Below, one piece after another: positions 1 through 11,483 of a stretch of 64,000 nucleotides of DNA (positions are counted from its first letter, which is position 1; the number at the start of each line of letters is the position of its first letter). The DNA lies in assembly GCA_027382625.1 (NCBI GenBank), contig JAJKFJ010021523.1, positions 159,537-223,536 of the forward strand. The letters run 5' to 3'. This DNA is from Tetmemena sp. SeJ-2015. Its lineage: Eukaryota > Ciliophora > Spirotrichea > Sporadotrichida > Oxytrichidae. A program made the position numbers and the translations under genes. Under the pieces are notes generated by a model, which saw only the letters and a list, made by a program, of their open reading frames with translations, ran no database searches and was not told the origin of the DNA.

Positions 1-316
1 TGCTTTTCTTGTCTATTTTTGCAACAAATGTAAGCAAAGTTTTATCAAGTAATTCCATGTAGATAAACTATCAAGAGATAACATACTGCTTGGAGTGCCC
101 AGACTTATAAGCTAAATATACTAGCTGGGATCTAGAATAGTAGGAAAACCTTTAGTAATTTAGCAAGAAGACTAATAGAAAGAAACTGCAAAGCCTCCTA
201 GTAAATCTAAAAGAGAGAAAGTAGAATGAATTAGATATTATATTGCAGATTATACTATTGATGAATCGATCACAAAGTGAAAATGAAGCATTAATTACGA
301 CTTAGGATATCTTTAA
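1..316. other. left edge, no confident gene
   Basis: No recognisable gene. One plus-strand frame stays open under the TAA/TAG=Gln code and is rich in Q, K and E. It could be the 3' end of a gene lying to the left, but there is no recognisable domain and its end would run antisense into the next gene. Confidence 0.3.
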
Positions 317-2228
317 TCAAAACTCGTCAACAAATGAGGCAGCGTCATCCATTCTTTGCATTTGAGACTCTTCTTCCTCATCATAGTACTAGTCATCCAT
401 TTGACTATCGTCGACTCTGTTTATTTCACTCTGCATATCGGAGAGTAAGGTTCTTTGTCTGGGTCTTCTTGGAGTAGTGCCTTCAGGGAACTGAAACATA
501 CCCCCTTGCGATTTATTTCCATCTTGCAGAATAGGTCTTCGAGCCTTTAGCTCAGACATCTTTGCTGTCATTCTCCTGTCTCCTTCTTTGAAATTGTATC
601 CAAACATCTCCGTAGTTTTAATGGCAGCTTCCTTGATATCTATCTTCTTAACTTAATCCAAAGACTTAGATCTTCCCTTAGCTTTCTTGTTCTCATTTCC
701 TGGAGTCTTATAGATCTCTGTGACATAACTTAAAATTTAGTTTACATCGTCTAAGGAGTTCTCATCGTTCAGCTTCACAATGTCTGAGTTGTTTGATTCC
801 TCATCCCAACCTCCTCTAATTAATTCCTCCTCTTCTTCGTCGTCATAATCATACAAATCTTCTCCGTATTCCTCAAAGTTTTGCTCAATCATCATTTGAG
901 GCTGGTCTGCATCCATCTAAATCGTACTTTGCCCTTAACTAAGTCCATCAAAAGAGGGCTTCTTTTTAAACACTGAGCTGGATTTCTAAGAGAGCTAGAG
1001 ACTATTTCTTGCATCAGGTACTCTATTGAAGATAGTTGAGGATTTAAAAATACATAAGCAAATATTTTCCACTGTACATGCTACCAGATTCATTAACCCT
1101 CCTGAATGAAGTATCGGACATTTATCCACTTCTAAAGCTTCTCATGGATTAAGAATCATCCCCAACTCTGGCAAAACTTGTATCAGATTGATCATCCCTC
1201 GTGCTATTTCCTCTTTGGCTTCTCTGAACACTCCCTCCGTCTTCCACTCTCTTGAAGAAAGTGTTTTGAGAGGATTAACTCTGCATATCATATTAAGAAG
1301 CTTCTCCTTCAAATTTTTCCATTTCAGTTTCCCCACTTCTTTCAGAGTTCTGATCTCCAGCGATTACTTCATCCTTTGGAGAAGAACCTTAAGCTTTTAA
1401 GAGCCTAGAAGGATCCCTAACTAATAAACTCTGAGCCGCAGCTCTCCTGTTTATAGTCACAGAGCTGGAGGCTTCTCTTCCAAGTTCAAGCTTAGAAGAG
1501 CTAAATTTAAAAACTGTAGCCTTTTGAGATTTCTTCGCCATAGTCTTTCTTGCTTGTTTATTAGCTATTGCGTTGAGTTATGCATTTGATGGGGTTTTAA
1601 GATTTCCTCTGATCAGAACGCTCTGATTTCTTGTTGATAGCAATCCTCCATTTTTAGTTATCATAGCGGCAGAGGGAGTCATTAAGGTATTGTTCAAATT
1701 AGCTTCAAACATATCTAACTATTCAGTGTCTATGATCTATTTCAGGAGGTCTCTTTTCTGAGTCTATTTTTTAACAACTTGCTCAGAATTATTTGGCTAT
1801 GAATTTTGAATCATAGTTATCACTTGGTCAGATTCTTTTTCCACTTATAGGTTATTTTTTATGGAATTTTTAGATTTTACCCCTTAATTTTATGGAGAAG
1901 TCTAATCATTATGGCCATTGAATGGCTCTGCTTTTACTTTAAAAAGAGCAATAAGTATATCTTCAACGTAGCTAACAGTTCTACCTTAATCGTACTCATC
2001 CTCATCTAGCTCAGCTAACCTTTCTCGTATGTTTGGCTTTTGGTTCTGTTGTGAAGTTGAGATCTGGTTGCTTGCATTTGTAGCAGTGGTTACTTGATTC
2101 CTGGATGATAATAGCTTTATTTGGGAGATCTTTTAATCATCTGAGGATTTATTGAAATCCTGCCTTCTCTCTTATTCAAGAACGGCTTAGGAAGAACCAG
2201 TGCATGCACTGCAAACAAAGTTACCCAT
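317..2228 (-). CDS. Ser/acidic low-complexity protein with MGNFVC N-terminus
   Basis: Function not recognised. From the ATG at 2228 the frame is open (TAA/TAG=Gln) to TGA at 317, once a 55-bp GT-AG intron at 1023-1077 is removed; this gives 618 residues. The N-terminus MGNFVCSAC fits the pattern for N-myristoylation plus palmitoylation, so membrane anchoring is inferred. The middle is Ser/Arg-rich with a SDTSFRRV motif, followed by an acidic stretch of Tyr, Asp and Glu. The C-terminus is acidic and ends FVDEF. A different frame around 1142-1336 looks open, but the low-complexity frame continues across it and is preferred. The neighbouring gene shares the MG-x-C start and the SFRR motif, so the two may be paralogues. 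Confidence 0.7.
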
Positions 2229-2459
2229 TTATCGTTCTGTTCTATATTTTACAGATTAAATATCTTTCAGTTCTATCCTACAATCAAACTAAGGAGAATG
2301 ATGTAATGTATAAGGTTTCATGATGAATTAATGATGATGAGAATTTGGATATTTTCTTACTATGAAGGGTATAATAATAATCATACTATAATGATGGCAG
2401 ATATATTTCAAAAACTATGGCTAGGACCACATGAAAATTATTAATTTTGAGTTTCTCTT

Positions 2460-4199
2460 TCAATCAACAGTGTTAATGAGGACGCCTTAAGCTCTCTTAG
2501 CAATAAAGGATTCTCCACCTTCACTTGCCCCATCATTATAGTCATCGTTGTACATGTTGAAATCGTTTCTGCTCTTGTTCATGAAGCTAGGTCTTGCATC
2601 TTCTTCATCATCGTCGAATTCTCTCAAATTCAAAACGTTGCTAGTCCTTCCCGCTTGCTCTTAGTTATCTCCATAGAAAGAATCTCTGTCTAACTCAGAG
2701 TTGACATAAGCACCATTTGGTTGCTACTTTTTAGAATAGCCACCCAATTTCTTTCCTTTGTTCTTTTAAGCGATCATCATTGACTAATCCACACTCTGAT
2801 CATTTTCGAAAGCTTCAGCGTTGAAGTTATTAAAGCACCAGGACCAGCGTCGCTATAGAGAGTGTCTCTATTCTTCAGACCTGCATTTACTCTTGCTCCT
2901 TAGAAATCGAGCATGCTCTCATCTCCCTAAGAGCCGATTATGTCTCTTTCGTTGAAGACATAGCCACTCTGGTCAGTTCTTTAGCTGAAGCGACTATTTT
3001 ATTGGTTACCTCTTGGGGAAACACTGAGCATGTTCTTGCTATTAGCGGCTGTGTATTGGCTTGATGATTAGAAACCGGTCTAATATTGGGATTGTTGGTT
3101 CTGTTCTTAGTTTCGTTTGAAAACATTCAATCAATAGAATGATAATTAAATTTCAAGTTTGAAAAGCGCCATTCCAAAGTTGTTGCTTTCATCCTCCTCA
3201 TCATCATCGTCCATATTATCCACTCTCAGGATTTGATCTTGAGTGATGTCTCCGTAAGAGGTATTTCCACCATCCATGCGTCTGAAGCTGGTGGATGACA
3301 TCTAAGAGATGGATTGATTGGTACCTGCTCTCAGACGCACCATTTAAGTTTGTGTCTGGTCAGAAAAACCGCTCAGTCTATTCGTAGTGTTATTGTCCTC
3401 CATTCTGTAAACTTCAGATTAAAATGTTGTGTTCATGTCATCAAGTACTCTAATTACTGAAGCCTCTGACTGTTGGTATGATCCGTTTTTCATTCTCTCA
3501 ATTTCCACTGAGGTATTTGCGGCATCATCCACATCATCTATCATATCAGCTTATCTTTGGAAGGTTGTGACATCAACATCAGTCAATCTCGCCTGATAGT
3601 TAGATTCCATATGAGGGACCATGCTGTCTCTCTAGCTGGCATTATCCGAAGGCGACTATCCATGTAGGGAGAACTGTAACCTTTAGTAGTATTTTATTAG
3701 CCATTTTTAAATTCTTTGATAGTGGATCCTCTCTTAGTGGAGGATTCATCTAAAATTACTTTTATTTTGCGCTAATTTTAGTCTCATATGAGACTTATAA
3801 TATTTGAAAAATCCTCTAAGGGTTGAGCCATAACAACAGCAGCAGGATCTTTACTTACTTTCTTGCTCAGTGATTTCTTGGAACTATTAATTCTTGAAGA
3901 GAGACTTCTCAAGCAGATTTTGGCGATTTGGCTCGCTCTCGCCAACTATCATATTGGTATCCAAACTCATGTTGGTTGATAGCATTTGCCTCTTTTGGTT
4001 CGAGGAAGTCATGCTATCATGGTGACTCATTTGGTTAAAGATTTCTATAACAAAGATAAATACTCAGCAGATAAAGTTGAATATCTTACCCTTTTCAGAA
4101 TTGAAGGCTCTGGAAGCCTCTCTTGCTAGGTCGCATATTAGGCACGACGTTTGGATCTCCTGACTTTTAGTCAAGGCATCTGCAGGCGTTAGCTCCCAT
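2460..4199 (-). CDS. Ser/Gln-rich protein with MGANACRC N-terminus (frame-broken)
   Basis: Function not recognised. It starts at 4199 with MGANACRCL, again a lipid-anchor-like start, and ends at TGA 2460 after an Asp-rich tail. A GT-AG intron lies near 4045-4090 (GTAAGATATT...TTATAG) and another near 3752-3797. A roughly 42-bp IES near 3115-3166 is flanked by the 9-bp repeat TTTTCAAAC (minus strand) and holds an in-frame TGA. Removing it joins ALFK to RNQEQNQ. The middle holds STSFRRMDGG, close to a motif in the left neighbour. Three single-base frame changes (near 2838, 3900 and 4095) are not explained by IES or introns, so the gene is either damaged or carries sequence errors. Confidence 0.6.
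3115..3166 (-). other. IES, pointer TTTTCAAAC (9 bp)
   Basis: Two copies of TTTTCAAAC (minus strand) flank an AT-rich segment with an in-frame TGA. Deleting one copy plus the segment (about 42 bp) restores a long Gln-rich frame. There are no GT-AG ends, so this is not an intron. Confidence 0.8.
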
Positions 4200-4432
4200 A
4201 GTAGAGGTAGTAATTATTTAAACTTCGCAAAACAAATAAACTTAAATATTATTTAGAGTCAATCTATTTCAAACACACTTCATTCAATAAAGTATATTTA
4301 ACTCTTCTCTTTCTTCCTCTCTATCTTTTAATATCCTCCTTCCTCAATCTATCTTCTCTAAAACCAATGCTTAATTAACTAGAGTATATAAAGTGCAATG
4401 CTTTGACTATATTTATTAGCTTATACTGAGGA

Positions 4433-6814
4433 TCAATAATCTTCTCCCTTCTCTTATCTCTTCCTCTTGTAGGCATCGATGACGTCTTGGACTTCAAACT
4501 CTGAGACTGGTGAGTGAGTCTTATACTCCATTGAATACTCTCCCTAACCTTGGGTCACTCCTCTCAACTCAGTAGCGTAACCAAACATGCTTGCTAGTGG
4601 CACGTCGGCATTCAAGATAAACAGGCCAGTCTTAGTCTAGGTATTAGTGACTGAACCTCTTCTCTTAATCAGCTAACCCATAATAGGTGCTTGGAACTCA
4701 GCAGGTACTGTAACTTCCACATCCATGATTGGCTCAAGAATTTGAGGATCAGCTTTGTCGAAAGTTTCTCTGAATGAAGCTTTAGTAGCAATACCGAAAG
4801 CCAAAGAACTGGAGTCAACTACGTGAGTTTGACCATCTGTCAACACATATCTATAATATACTTTAATGAGTTGAAATTAAAAAAATTATTATAACTCCTA
4901 CGACAGGATAACCAGTCTTAGGTCCTCTTTTTGTAGCTTCGTGGAAGGCCTTCTCGATAGCAGGAATATATTCATTGGGAATGTTGTTACCCTCAGTTGC
5001 ATCCTTGAAAACACAAGAGAGATCTGCATCTTCAGAAGTCACATCAGCGTTAACAGGCTCAATATATCCAACAACTCTAGCGTACTGACCAGCACCACCA
5101 CTTTGCTTTTTATGGAGGTAGTTGAAGCTTGCTTTTTATCCGATGGTTTCTCTATAGTTCACAGTTGGGTTACCTACGAATAGGTCGATGTCGTATTCTC
5201 TCTTCATTCTCTCACAGTAGATAAACAGATGGAGTTCTCCCATACCTGAGATGATGATCTCTTCGCTCTCAGCGTTTTGCTTTACCACGAAAGTAGGATC
5301 CTCTCTCTAGAATCTGTTCAGAGCTTTCAAGAAAGTTTCAAGTTAGTCTTGTCTCTTTGGCCTTATGGTCAGAGACATGACTGGCTCGGGTACGTGCATA
5401 TCTTGCATAGAGTAGTTAACGTTCTGATCGCAGAAAGTTTCTCCTGATGCGCAATCTACACCGAAGATAGCAAAGATGTCTCCTGCACCTGCCTCACTAA
5501 TATCCTCCATCTGATTTGAATGCATTCTAACCATTCTACTGATCTTGACCTTCTTCTTGGTAGCAGTGTTAGTTAAGATTGCTCCCTTCTTAACCTTGCC
5601 TTGGTAAATCTTGATATAGGTAATCTGTCCAAACTGACTTTCCTCAAGCTTAAAAGCGAGACCAACGAAAGGTTTCTTGTTGTCAATATCCATTCTAATC
5701 TTGTCGTCCTTTTTACCGATTTCATAGGCGAAATTTTCAGACTCAGTTGGGTTGGGCAAGTAATCTAGAACTCCATCAAGAAGAGGCTGAACACCCTTGT
5801 TCTTGTAGGCCGAGCCCATGAAGACTGGGCAGAACTTTCTTGAGAGTGTCTATGCTCTGATAGACTTTTTCAAGATATCTACTGGCACATTCAGATCTTC
5901 GTTTAAGAAATACTCCTCAATAACTGGATCGTTCTCAGCTAGGGTTGCTATCAGCTCTTGCTTTTTCTCATTGACTAAGTTGATCATATCTTGAGGGATT
6001 TCTCTCTCGACTGGAGTCTCTCCCTTATCACCCTCGAAGTAAATTGCCTTCATTTTAATGAGATCTACAACTCCTTGCAGACCGTTTTCAACTCCAATAT
6101 TCACTTAAACAGCTGCACAGTTGAGATCAAGTCTGTCTCTAACTCCTTCGATACAGTTCCATGGGTTTGCTCCTGCTCTGTCTAATTTGTTAATAAAGAT
6201 AAAGAGAGAGTAAGATATAAGAAGATGACTCTAGGTACGTTGTATCTCTTCATTTGCTTATCAACAGTAAGAGTTTGAGGCTGGACTCCTGATGCTCCGC
6301 AGATGAGGAGAATAGCTCCATCGAGTACTCTTAGTGCTCTTTCGACTTCAATAGTGAAATCAACGTGACCTGGAGTATCAATGATGTTAATATGGTGATC
6401 CTTCCATTCGCAGTGGGTAGCTGCTGACTTAATGGTAATACCCTTTTCTCTTTCAAGCTCCATGCTATCCATAGTTGCTCCAACATTATCGCTTCCCTTG
6501 ACCTCGTGGATTTAATCGATCTTGCCAGTGTAGTAAAGAATACGCTCAGTGATTGTAGTCTTCCCAGAATCGATATGAGCAGAGATACCGATGTTTCTCA
6601 TGATTGAGGTATCGATCAGTGAAAATCCTCTTCTTGTGAGTGCTGAGTTCATTAAGAAACTGCTGGTGGGCATCTGAGCATATGAGGCCATGCGGCTGTA
6701 GTTCATAGCTTATCTTCCAAGCTAGTTAGTGGACATCTTCAGCAAGTTTCCTGAGGCAGGAGCTGCCATTGAGCCCTGGAGTGAGGTATAAGCGCTTCTT
6801 ATGAAGTTTTGCAT
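4433..6814 (-). CDS. GFM1: mitochondrial elongation factor G
   Basis: Translational GTPase that moves tRNA and mRNA on the mitochondrial ribosome. The start at 6814 gives a roughly 65-residue Ser/Met/Arg-rich leader typical of a mitochondrial presequence, then the G domain. G1 is [12 protein letters not shown], the switch II/G3 region is DTPGHVDF, and G4 is NKLD. Domain IV carries the GYPVVGV and [14 protein letters not shown] blocks, and the C-terminus ends [18 protein letters not shown]. Two inserts interrupt it: a 26-bp IES within VIFINKLD and a 40-bp IES within VVGVRYVL. Both lack GT-AG ends, and removing them restores conserved sequence. The full set of EF-G domains is present. The assignment to mitochondrial EF-G1 rather than EF-G2 is by overall pattern only. 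Confidence 0.93.
4852..4893 (-). other. 40-bp IES in EF-G, pointer TA
   Basis: Removing 40 bases (4853-4892) bounded by TA joins GYPVVGV to RYVLTDG, as in EF-G domain IV. The available GT and AG positions give lengths that break the frame, so an intron is excluded. Confidence 0.8.
6196..6226 (-). other. 26-bp IES in EF-G, pointer ATCTT
   Basis: On the minus strand ATCTT occurs at both ends of a 26-base CT-rich insert. Keeping one copy gives GTC ATC TTT ATT AAC AAA, encoding VIFINK, the conserved approach to the NKxD GTP-binding motif. No GT-AG pair fits the frame. Confidence 0.9.
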
Positions 6815-7021
6815 TCGGTTATAGAGTTCTTGTGAATGAGTTAATTATCAAATAATTATATTTCAGACAAAGCAACATTGAACTACTGAGTTTGAATTAT
6901 ACGGTTTAGATAATTTTATAGTGTCTAGCAAATTTTGCATCACGTGAAGATGAATCGGAAAGAGTAGAATTTGATAAATAAATCCTTATTGATGCACATC
7001 TCTAAAGCGAGATGAAAGCCT

Positions 7022-8059
7022 TCATCGGTAAATTCTGATGGGGAAGTTTTCAGTGAGCTGATATCCATTCACGAAGATAACTATGATGTTAATTTGGAAC
7101 TCAATCTATAAACGAAGTTTAAGTTTTACAATTAACTTACTGAAAACTTAGGGTGAATGATAGTAGGGCAAGAATAAATCTTAGGGAAGAGCATGTAGAG
7201 TGGAATCTCCATTTCTCTAATGACATCTCCATCTGCCACCTAGATATTTTGAACTTCAGTAGCATAGGTTTTTGTTTCAAATGTCTCCACTCTCACCAAT
7301 TGCACTTCGATAGACTTAATAACATACTCTGAGTCTTTGGTTATTATAAATCCGTCAAAGGCCTCTGTGAATGCGCAGTTAGTCGAGTAGATCTGTCCAA
7401 TAAAACTAAACTTGGGGATGGACTTAGTAGTGGAGGCTTCTAAGTTCTCAGGACTGATCTGAAACTCTTTAGGAATATCTCTTCTTCCAACAGCAACATC
7501 AATTCCAGCTCCCTATATATTTAAAGAAAAATTAAAAAGAGTACTGGAACAGCGCAATAGAACTTATCAGCTCCCTTGAGTTGCTTTCCTCCTTTGTTCA
7601 AGACCACACTCACTTCGTACTATGAAATTATTAAAGAAAGATAAAGATCTTACGATAATGGAAAACTCAACTCCAACATAAGCATCGATGAGGCTCTCCC
7701 CTCTTTCAGTAGCTTCCATTATGAACTCAAATGGAATGGTGGTTGAGGTGTTAACCTTTCCTCCTTCGCTGAGAGTGAACTTCTTTTTCATGAAGTAGAT
7801 TTTGTCTTCTTCCTTCATGGCTGCTCTGCCGATGTTACCTCTGATGATTGAGACTGTATCCATATATCCCTCAGCTGTGACTACAATTCCAGAGTGCTGA
7901 ATCTGAGACTAGGTGTCCACAACAATAAACACTAAATTTATAGCAACTGTGATGGTGCCTGTTACTTTTTCCTGAAAGCATAAGTTAACTTAAATTGGTC
8001 AATCATACTCCTGGTTCATAGAACTTGCTGGCTCTGTCAAGCTTGATTTCGAGAGACAT
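7022..8059 (-). CDS. VPS26C: VPS26C (DSCR3), retriever complex subunit
   Basis: Arrestin-fold subunit of the retriever complex, which works with the Commander assembly in endosome-to-surface cargo recycling. The protein starts MSLEIKLDRASKFYEPG and ends ENFPIRIYR before TGA at 7022. Diagnostic VPS26C blocks are IEVQLVRVETFE, ATEVQNIQVADGDV, IPLYMLFPKIYSCPT and LTENFPIR. Four short GT-AG introns are visible at 7106-7140, 7513-7544, 7620-7653 and 7972-8008, and each restores the arrestin-fold frame. No IES is needed. The gene lies head-to-head with the CCDC40-like gene, with about 105 bp between the two ATGs, so the two may share a promoter region. Confidence 0.92.
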
Positions 8060-8165
8060 TTTTCCTTTGCGCTTTAATTATTATATTTTAGAAATATCTA
8101 TCTCTTGATCTCTCCATGTGAAGATGGAGGGGGTGGGTAATTGTAAATTAAATTAAACCTAAGAA
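8060..8165. promoter_or_regulatory. short divergent intergenic region
   Basis: About 105 bp separate the divergent VPS26C and CCDC40-like start codons. The segment is AT-rich apart from a purine-rich tract near 8128. It presumably holds both promoters; after chromosome fragmentation it could also contain a telomere-addition site. No specific element is recognised. Confidence 0.35.
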
Positions 8166-11100
8166 ATGAACGACGAGAACGGAGGCGAGAACTACGACCA
8201 GAACGACTACGATATGATGGGAGACCCCAACAACATGGACCCCAACGATCCCAACAACAACCCTAATCAACATAAAATAATAAAAGATAATCTTCTCGTT
8301 TATATATTTGTGAATGGAGGGGAGGGAGAAGATCCTGATGTGGACCAGTACTTCGACGACGCAGGCGATATCGGCTACCTGCCCGCTGATCATGTAACTC
8401 TTTTGGCTCAACGCTTTATCTTATTTGAAATAAATGATGTCTGACTCTTTGATTATAGCCCCTGATGCAAAGACTGCAGAATGCTCTGACTAAGCAACTG
8501 ACAGATGAGCATGAAAGAATCGACCTCCAACTCAGAGAAAAGGTAACCTGCTTAATTCACTCCCACTTCAGGGATTAGAATTTACAGTCTAAAATTTGAG
8601 TGCTTTTCAAAATCAGTTACCTAAATGCATTTGCATAGGAGGAAGAGGTGCGAAAGATCAAGAAGAAGAGAGAGGAGACTGGTGTCTAAGCTCTATGGTG
8701 TGCAGCACTAACTGGCTAAGATGCAGACCACTTTCGAGAGAACTCATGACAACTACAACATAGTTTAGAAGTACCGCATGGATGCTGAGAAGCAACACGA
8801 AATCCTCCAGAAGCAGTACGAACAAAAGAAGGAGGAAGCTGACGAGCAGCTGAAGAGAGTGCTGAAAGCACAGGAGGAACTTAACTAGCTCAACCGAACA
8901 CTCAAGCAGGTGGAGGAGTACAACGAGGTCATGAAGAGTGAGAACTTGATCATTAGAAGACCACTTACAGAGCTGAGGAGAATGTAGTAAACCTTGAGAA
9001 GATGAAGAAGAAGTAAGATCTGCTCATCGACTCTATGAATGAGGAAATCAAAAGACTCAACGAGCAGAAGACTCTCTACCAAGCTCAGCTCATTTCCCAG
9101 AAGGAAGAAACTGCAGCTGCAAGAAATAACCTGTTTTTATTTTAAATGGTATCAAATCGATTTATGTGTGTAGTTTACTCTAAAGGAAGCAGCAATTGAG
9201 ATAGAGAAGATCATAATGAGTAAGAAGACTTTGCTTGAGGACTGGCAGAAGTCGCTGTTCGGTATGTAGCAGAGAGACAAGGCGCTCCAAGCCATCAAGG
9301 ATCTAATAAAGCAGAAGAACGACGAGATCCTGCAAGTGGAGAGCGAGATTACTGGAGTGAGGAACGAGACTCGTAAAGAGCAGGAGGTGAGTGAGAAGCT
9401 GCACGAGAAGCTGGCTAAGTGCAAGAGCGAATAGGAGTTCCTTTAGAACAGGAGGACAGAGATTGAGAACGAGAAGAAGCGTCTGAACGAACAGTACATC
9501 ATGCTCAAGAACTCTCTTAATTCTACTGAGGCTGAGAGTCAACGTATGGATATTGAGAAGAGCAATGTTGACGATAAGATGCAAGTACTCGAGAAGAGCA
9601 TTCAATCAATCTAAGAATCTCTGAATATAGATTAATATGGACATAGATTATGCAGCTGCACACCAAGACCAAGGCCATTAGAGATGATATCTTGAACCAC
9701 GCATCTCAGCAGAAGACAATTGAAAAGAGTTCAGCTAACCTCCTCAAGCAGACCAAGTCAGCTTACGATAACATTTCCAAGAAAGAAGTTGAAATAGAAG
9801 ACATCTCTAACGAAATCTCAAGAGTGCGTATTGACAACCTCAACACTCAGTCCTAAAATGAACTCCTCCAGAAAAAGCTTAACGACCTCATTTCAGAGCT
9901 CAAGGAGAAGGAAAGAGAAGTCGAGAAGTTTGAAACCGATATCAAGCAACGTCACGTCAAGATCGCCAAGAAGCAGCACAAGGTTGATCGTCTGAATCGT
10001 CAGCTTGCAGAGCTAAGCAAAAATGGTGAAGACGAGAACAGCGGCCCCCTTGAGGCCAAGAAGAATAACATTGAAAAGGAAATCAACGAGATGGAAGACC
10101 AGATCACTCAAATCCAGAAGGAGTGGATTGCAAATCAGACTGAGCTTATTGAGTAGCAGAACACTCTCTCTCAACTAAGCAGAGACTGCGATGACCTAAG
10201 GACTTCAAAGACTATCCTCGAACAGAAGAAACTCAGACTTAACAACTCTGTTTAACAATATGAGAAGGATACACAAAAAAGTATTTTACATGACTTAATC
10301 TTAAAGAAGTAGGGTTTATTAGAATGCTTGAAGTAGCATTGAAGAACTTGGACTTTGAAATGAACAAGTTGAACGATCTGTACTACAAGAACACTGCCCA
10401 GCAGACCAAGATGACCAACGACAACTTCAACATCGAAAACGAGTTCAAGCAGAAGCTGAAGGAGCTGGAGAACGAGAGCATCAAGCTAGAGAACTCGATC
10501 GCCACCCTCAAGGAAGAGAAGGCCGACATCTTGGCTGAGATAGTGGAGGCAGAGAGACAGATCCTGCTTTGGGAGAGAAAGATCCAGTTGGAGAAGGAAA
10601 TGCAGGACGCTCTGGACCCCAACATCGGTCAGACTGAGATCGTGGCCATGAAGAAGGAAATCCACAGAATGGAACTGAGGTACGAGCAACTCAGGAAGAA
10701 GCAGGAGCAGATGATCAAGGATATGGAGAGAGCTGTCTTCAAGAGAGAAACCATCCAGCTCAAGTACCTGCCCAAGGTAGAGAAGAAGAACGCCCAAGAT
10801 AAGTGTAAGCTCAAATATCTAACTTTATAATCTTCTTATAGCTTCTCAGGGAAAGCTTTCGAGACAGATTGCAAACCTGAAGCAGACTCTGAGACACACC
10901 ACTGAGAACACTATGCAGCTGGATACCACTATTGAGCAAAGGCTGAAGGAACTGGAGTAAGTGAACGATGAGATCGAACAAGCAAGGAATGATGCAAACC
11001 AACTGGAAGAGTTCAGCTAGAAGGTGCAAATTGATCTGCTCGCAAACAAACTAGAGAAGAGTCAAAAGCTAAACCTAACTAAATAGAAAAGTATAAATTG

Positions 11101-11371
11101 TTCTCATTTGATAGATAGATATATTTGAAATCTTGAAGTTCCAATCTATCGCCAAGAGATACGACGAAGTTGCCACAAGTAATCATCCAATATTTTTAAT
11201 AAATTTCCCTCTATAGATAAGTTCAAGGGCTAAATAAGAGAAGAGCAGCAAGCAATTAAGGCTTTGGGCGAGTCAAGAACTCAGAATGCAATTATCGAGG
11301 AGATCATAGAGAAAATAAGAAATGAAAACCCACAGTTTGACATTATCCTTTCCAAGCTGGTGGGCTGGTGA
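8166..11371 (+). CDS. CCDC40: CCDC40-like axonemal 96-nm ruler coiled-coil protein
   Basis: CCDC40, with CCDC39, forms the molecular ruler that sets the 96-nm repeat on axonemal doublets and places inner dynein arms and radial spokes. The protein has an acidic disordered N-terminus, then the family signature YLPADHPLMQRLQNALTKQL and REETGVQLYGVQHQLAKMQ. Long coiled coil follows, with the conserved block RHVKIAKKQHKVDRLNRQLA, and it ends LSKLVGW before TGA 11369. GT-AG introns lie at 8394-8458, 8543-8638, 10805-10841, 11091-11118 and 11179-11216. IESs lie at 8265-8315, 9131-9181 and 9621-9658. A further insert at about 10276-10323 is either an intron beside a miscounted A-run or an IES. Coding GC is clearly higher than in the inserts. 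Confidence 0.9.
8265..8315 (+). other. probable 48-bp IES in CCDC40, pointer AAT
   Basis: An AT-rich in-frame insert sits inside a GC-richer Asn/Pro/Gly/Glu region. The repeat AAT bounds it, and removal joins NNNPN to GGEGEDPD. It is in frame and open, so this rests on composition and the pointer only. Confidence 0.6.
9131..9181 (+). other. 49-bp IES in CCDC40, pointer CT
   Basis: The frame breaks in an AT-rich insert after ARNN. Deleting 9131-9179 between two CT copies restores NLKEAAIEIEK in coiled coil. There are no GT-AG ends at usable positions. Confidence 0.75.
9621..9658 (+). other. 35-bp IES in CCDC40, pointer CTG
   Basis: CTG flanks an AT-rich insert that shifts the frame. Its removal joins SIQSIQESL to HTKTKAIRDDIL without a break. 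No intron boundaries fit. Confidence 0.75.
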
Positions 11372-11483
11372 CCGATATATTTATAAATCTACTCCTACTT
11401 ATATTCATCTATCAATCTTCTCTCTTTGTGCATAATAATCAGTAATCCAAGTCCAAATTAAGATAAAATATTTGCTGTTTAAA

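Noticed and set aside
1142..1336. Alternative minus frame starting MGKLKWKNLKEKLLN
   Set aside because: The overlapping low-complexity frame continues through the whole region and joins the 3' exon by a GT-AG intron; the alternative ends in TGA.
4852..4900. GT-AG intron in EF-G domain IV
   Set aside because: The visible GT...TATAG choices are 45 or 51 nt and put VLTDGQTH out of frame; a 40-nt TA-bounded deletion restores it.
6196..6226. Paramecium-type TA-bounded IES for the EF-G 26-bp insert
   Set aside because: TA-TA pairs give 22 or 24 bp and break the frame; only the ATCTT pair works. Variable pointers argue against Paramecium.
8148..8411. Minus-strand open frame opposite the CCDC40 N-terminus
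   Set aside because: Val/Ile-rich shadow of the Asp/Asn-rich coding strand; the plus strand has family motifs and introns.
9152..9605. Several minus-strand Leu/Ser-rich frames over the CCDC40 coiled coil
   Set aside because: Antisense shadows of Glu/Lys-rich coiled-coil codons.
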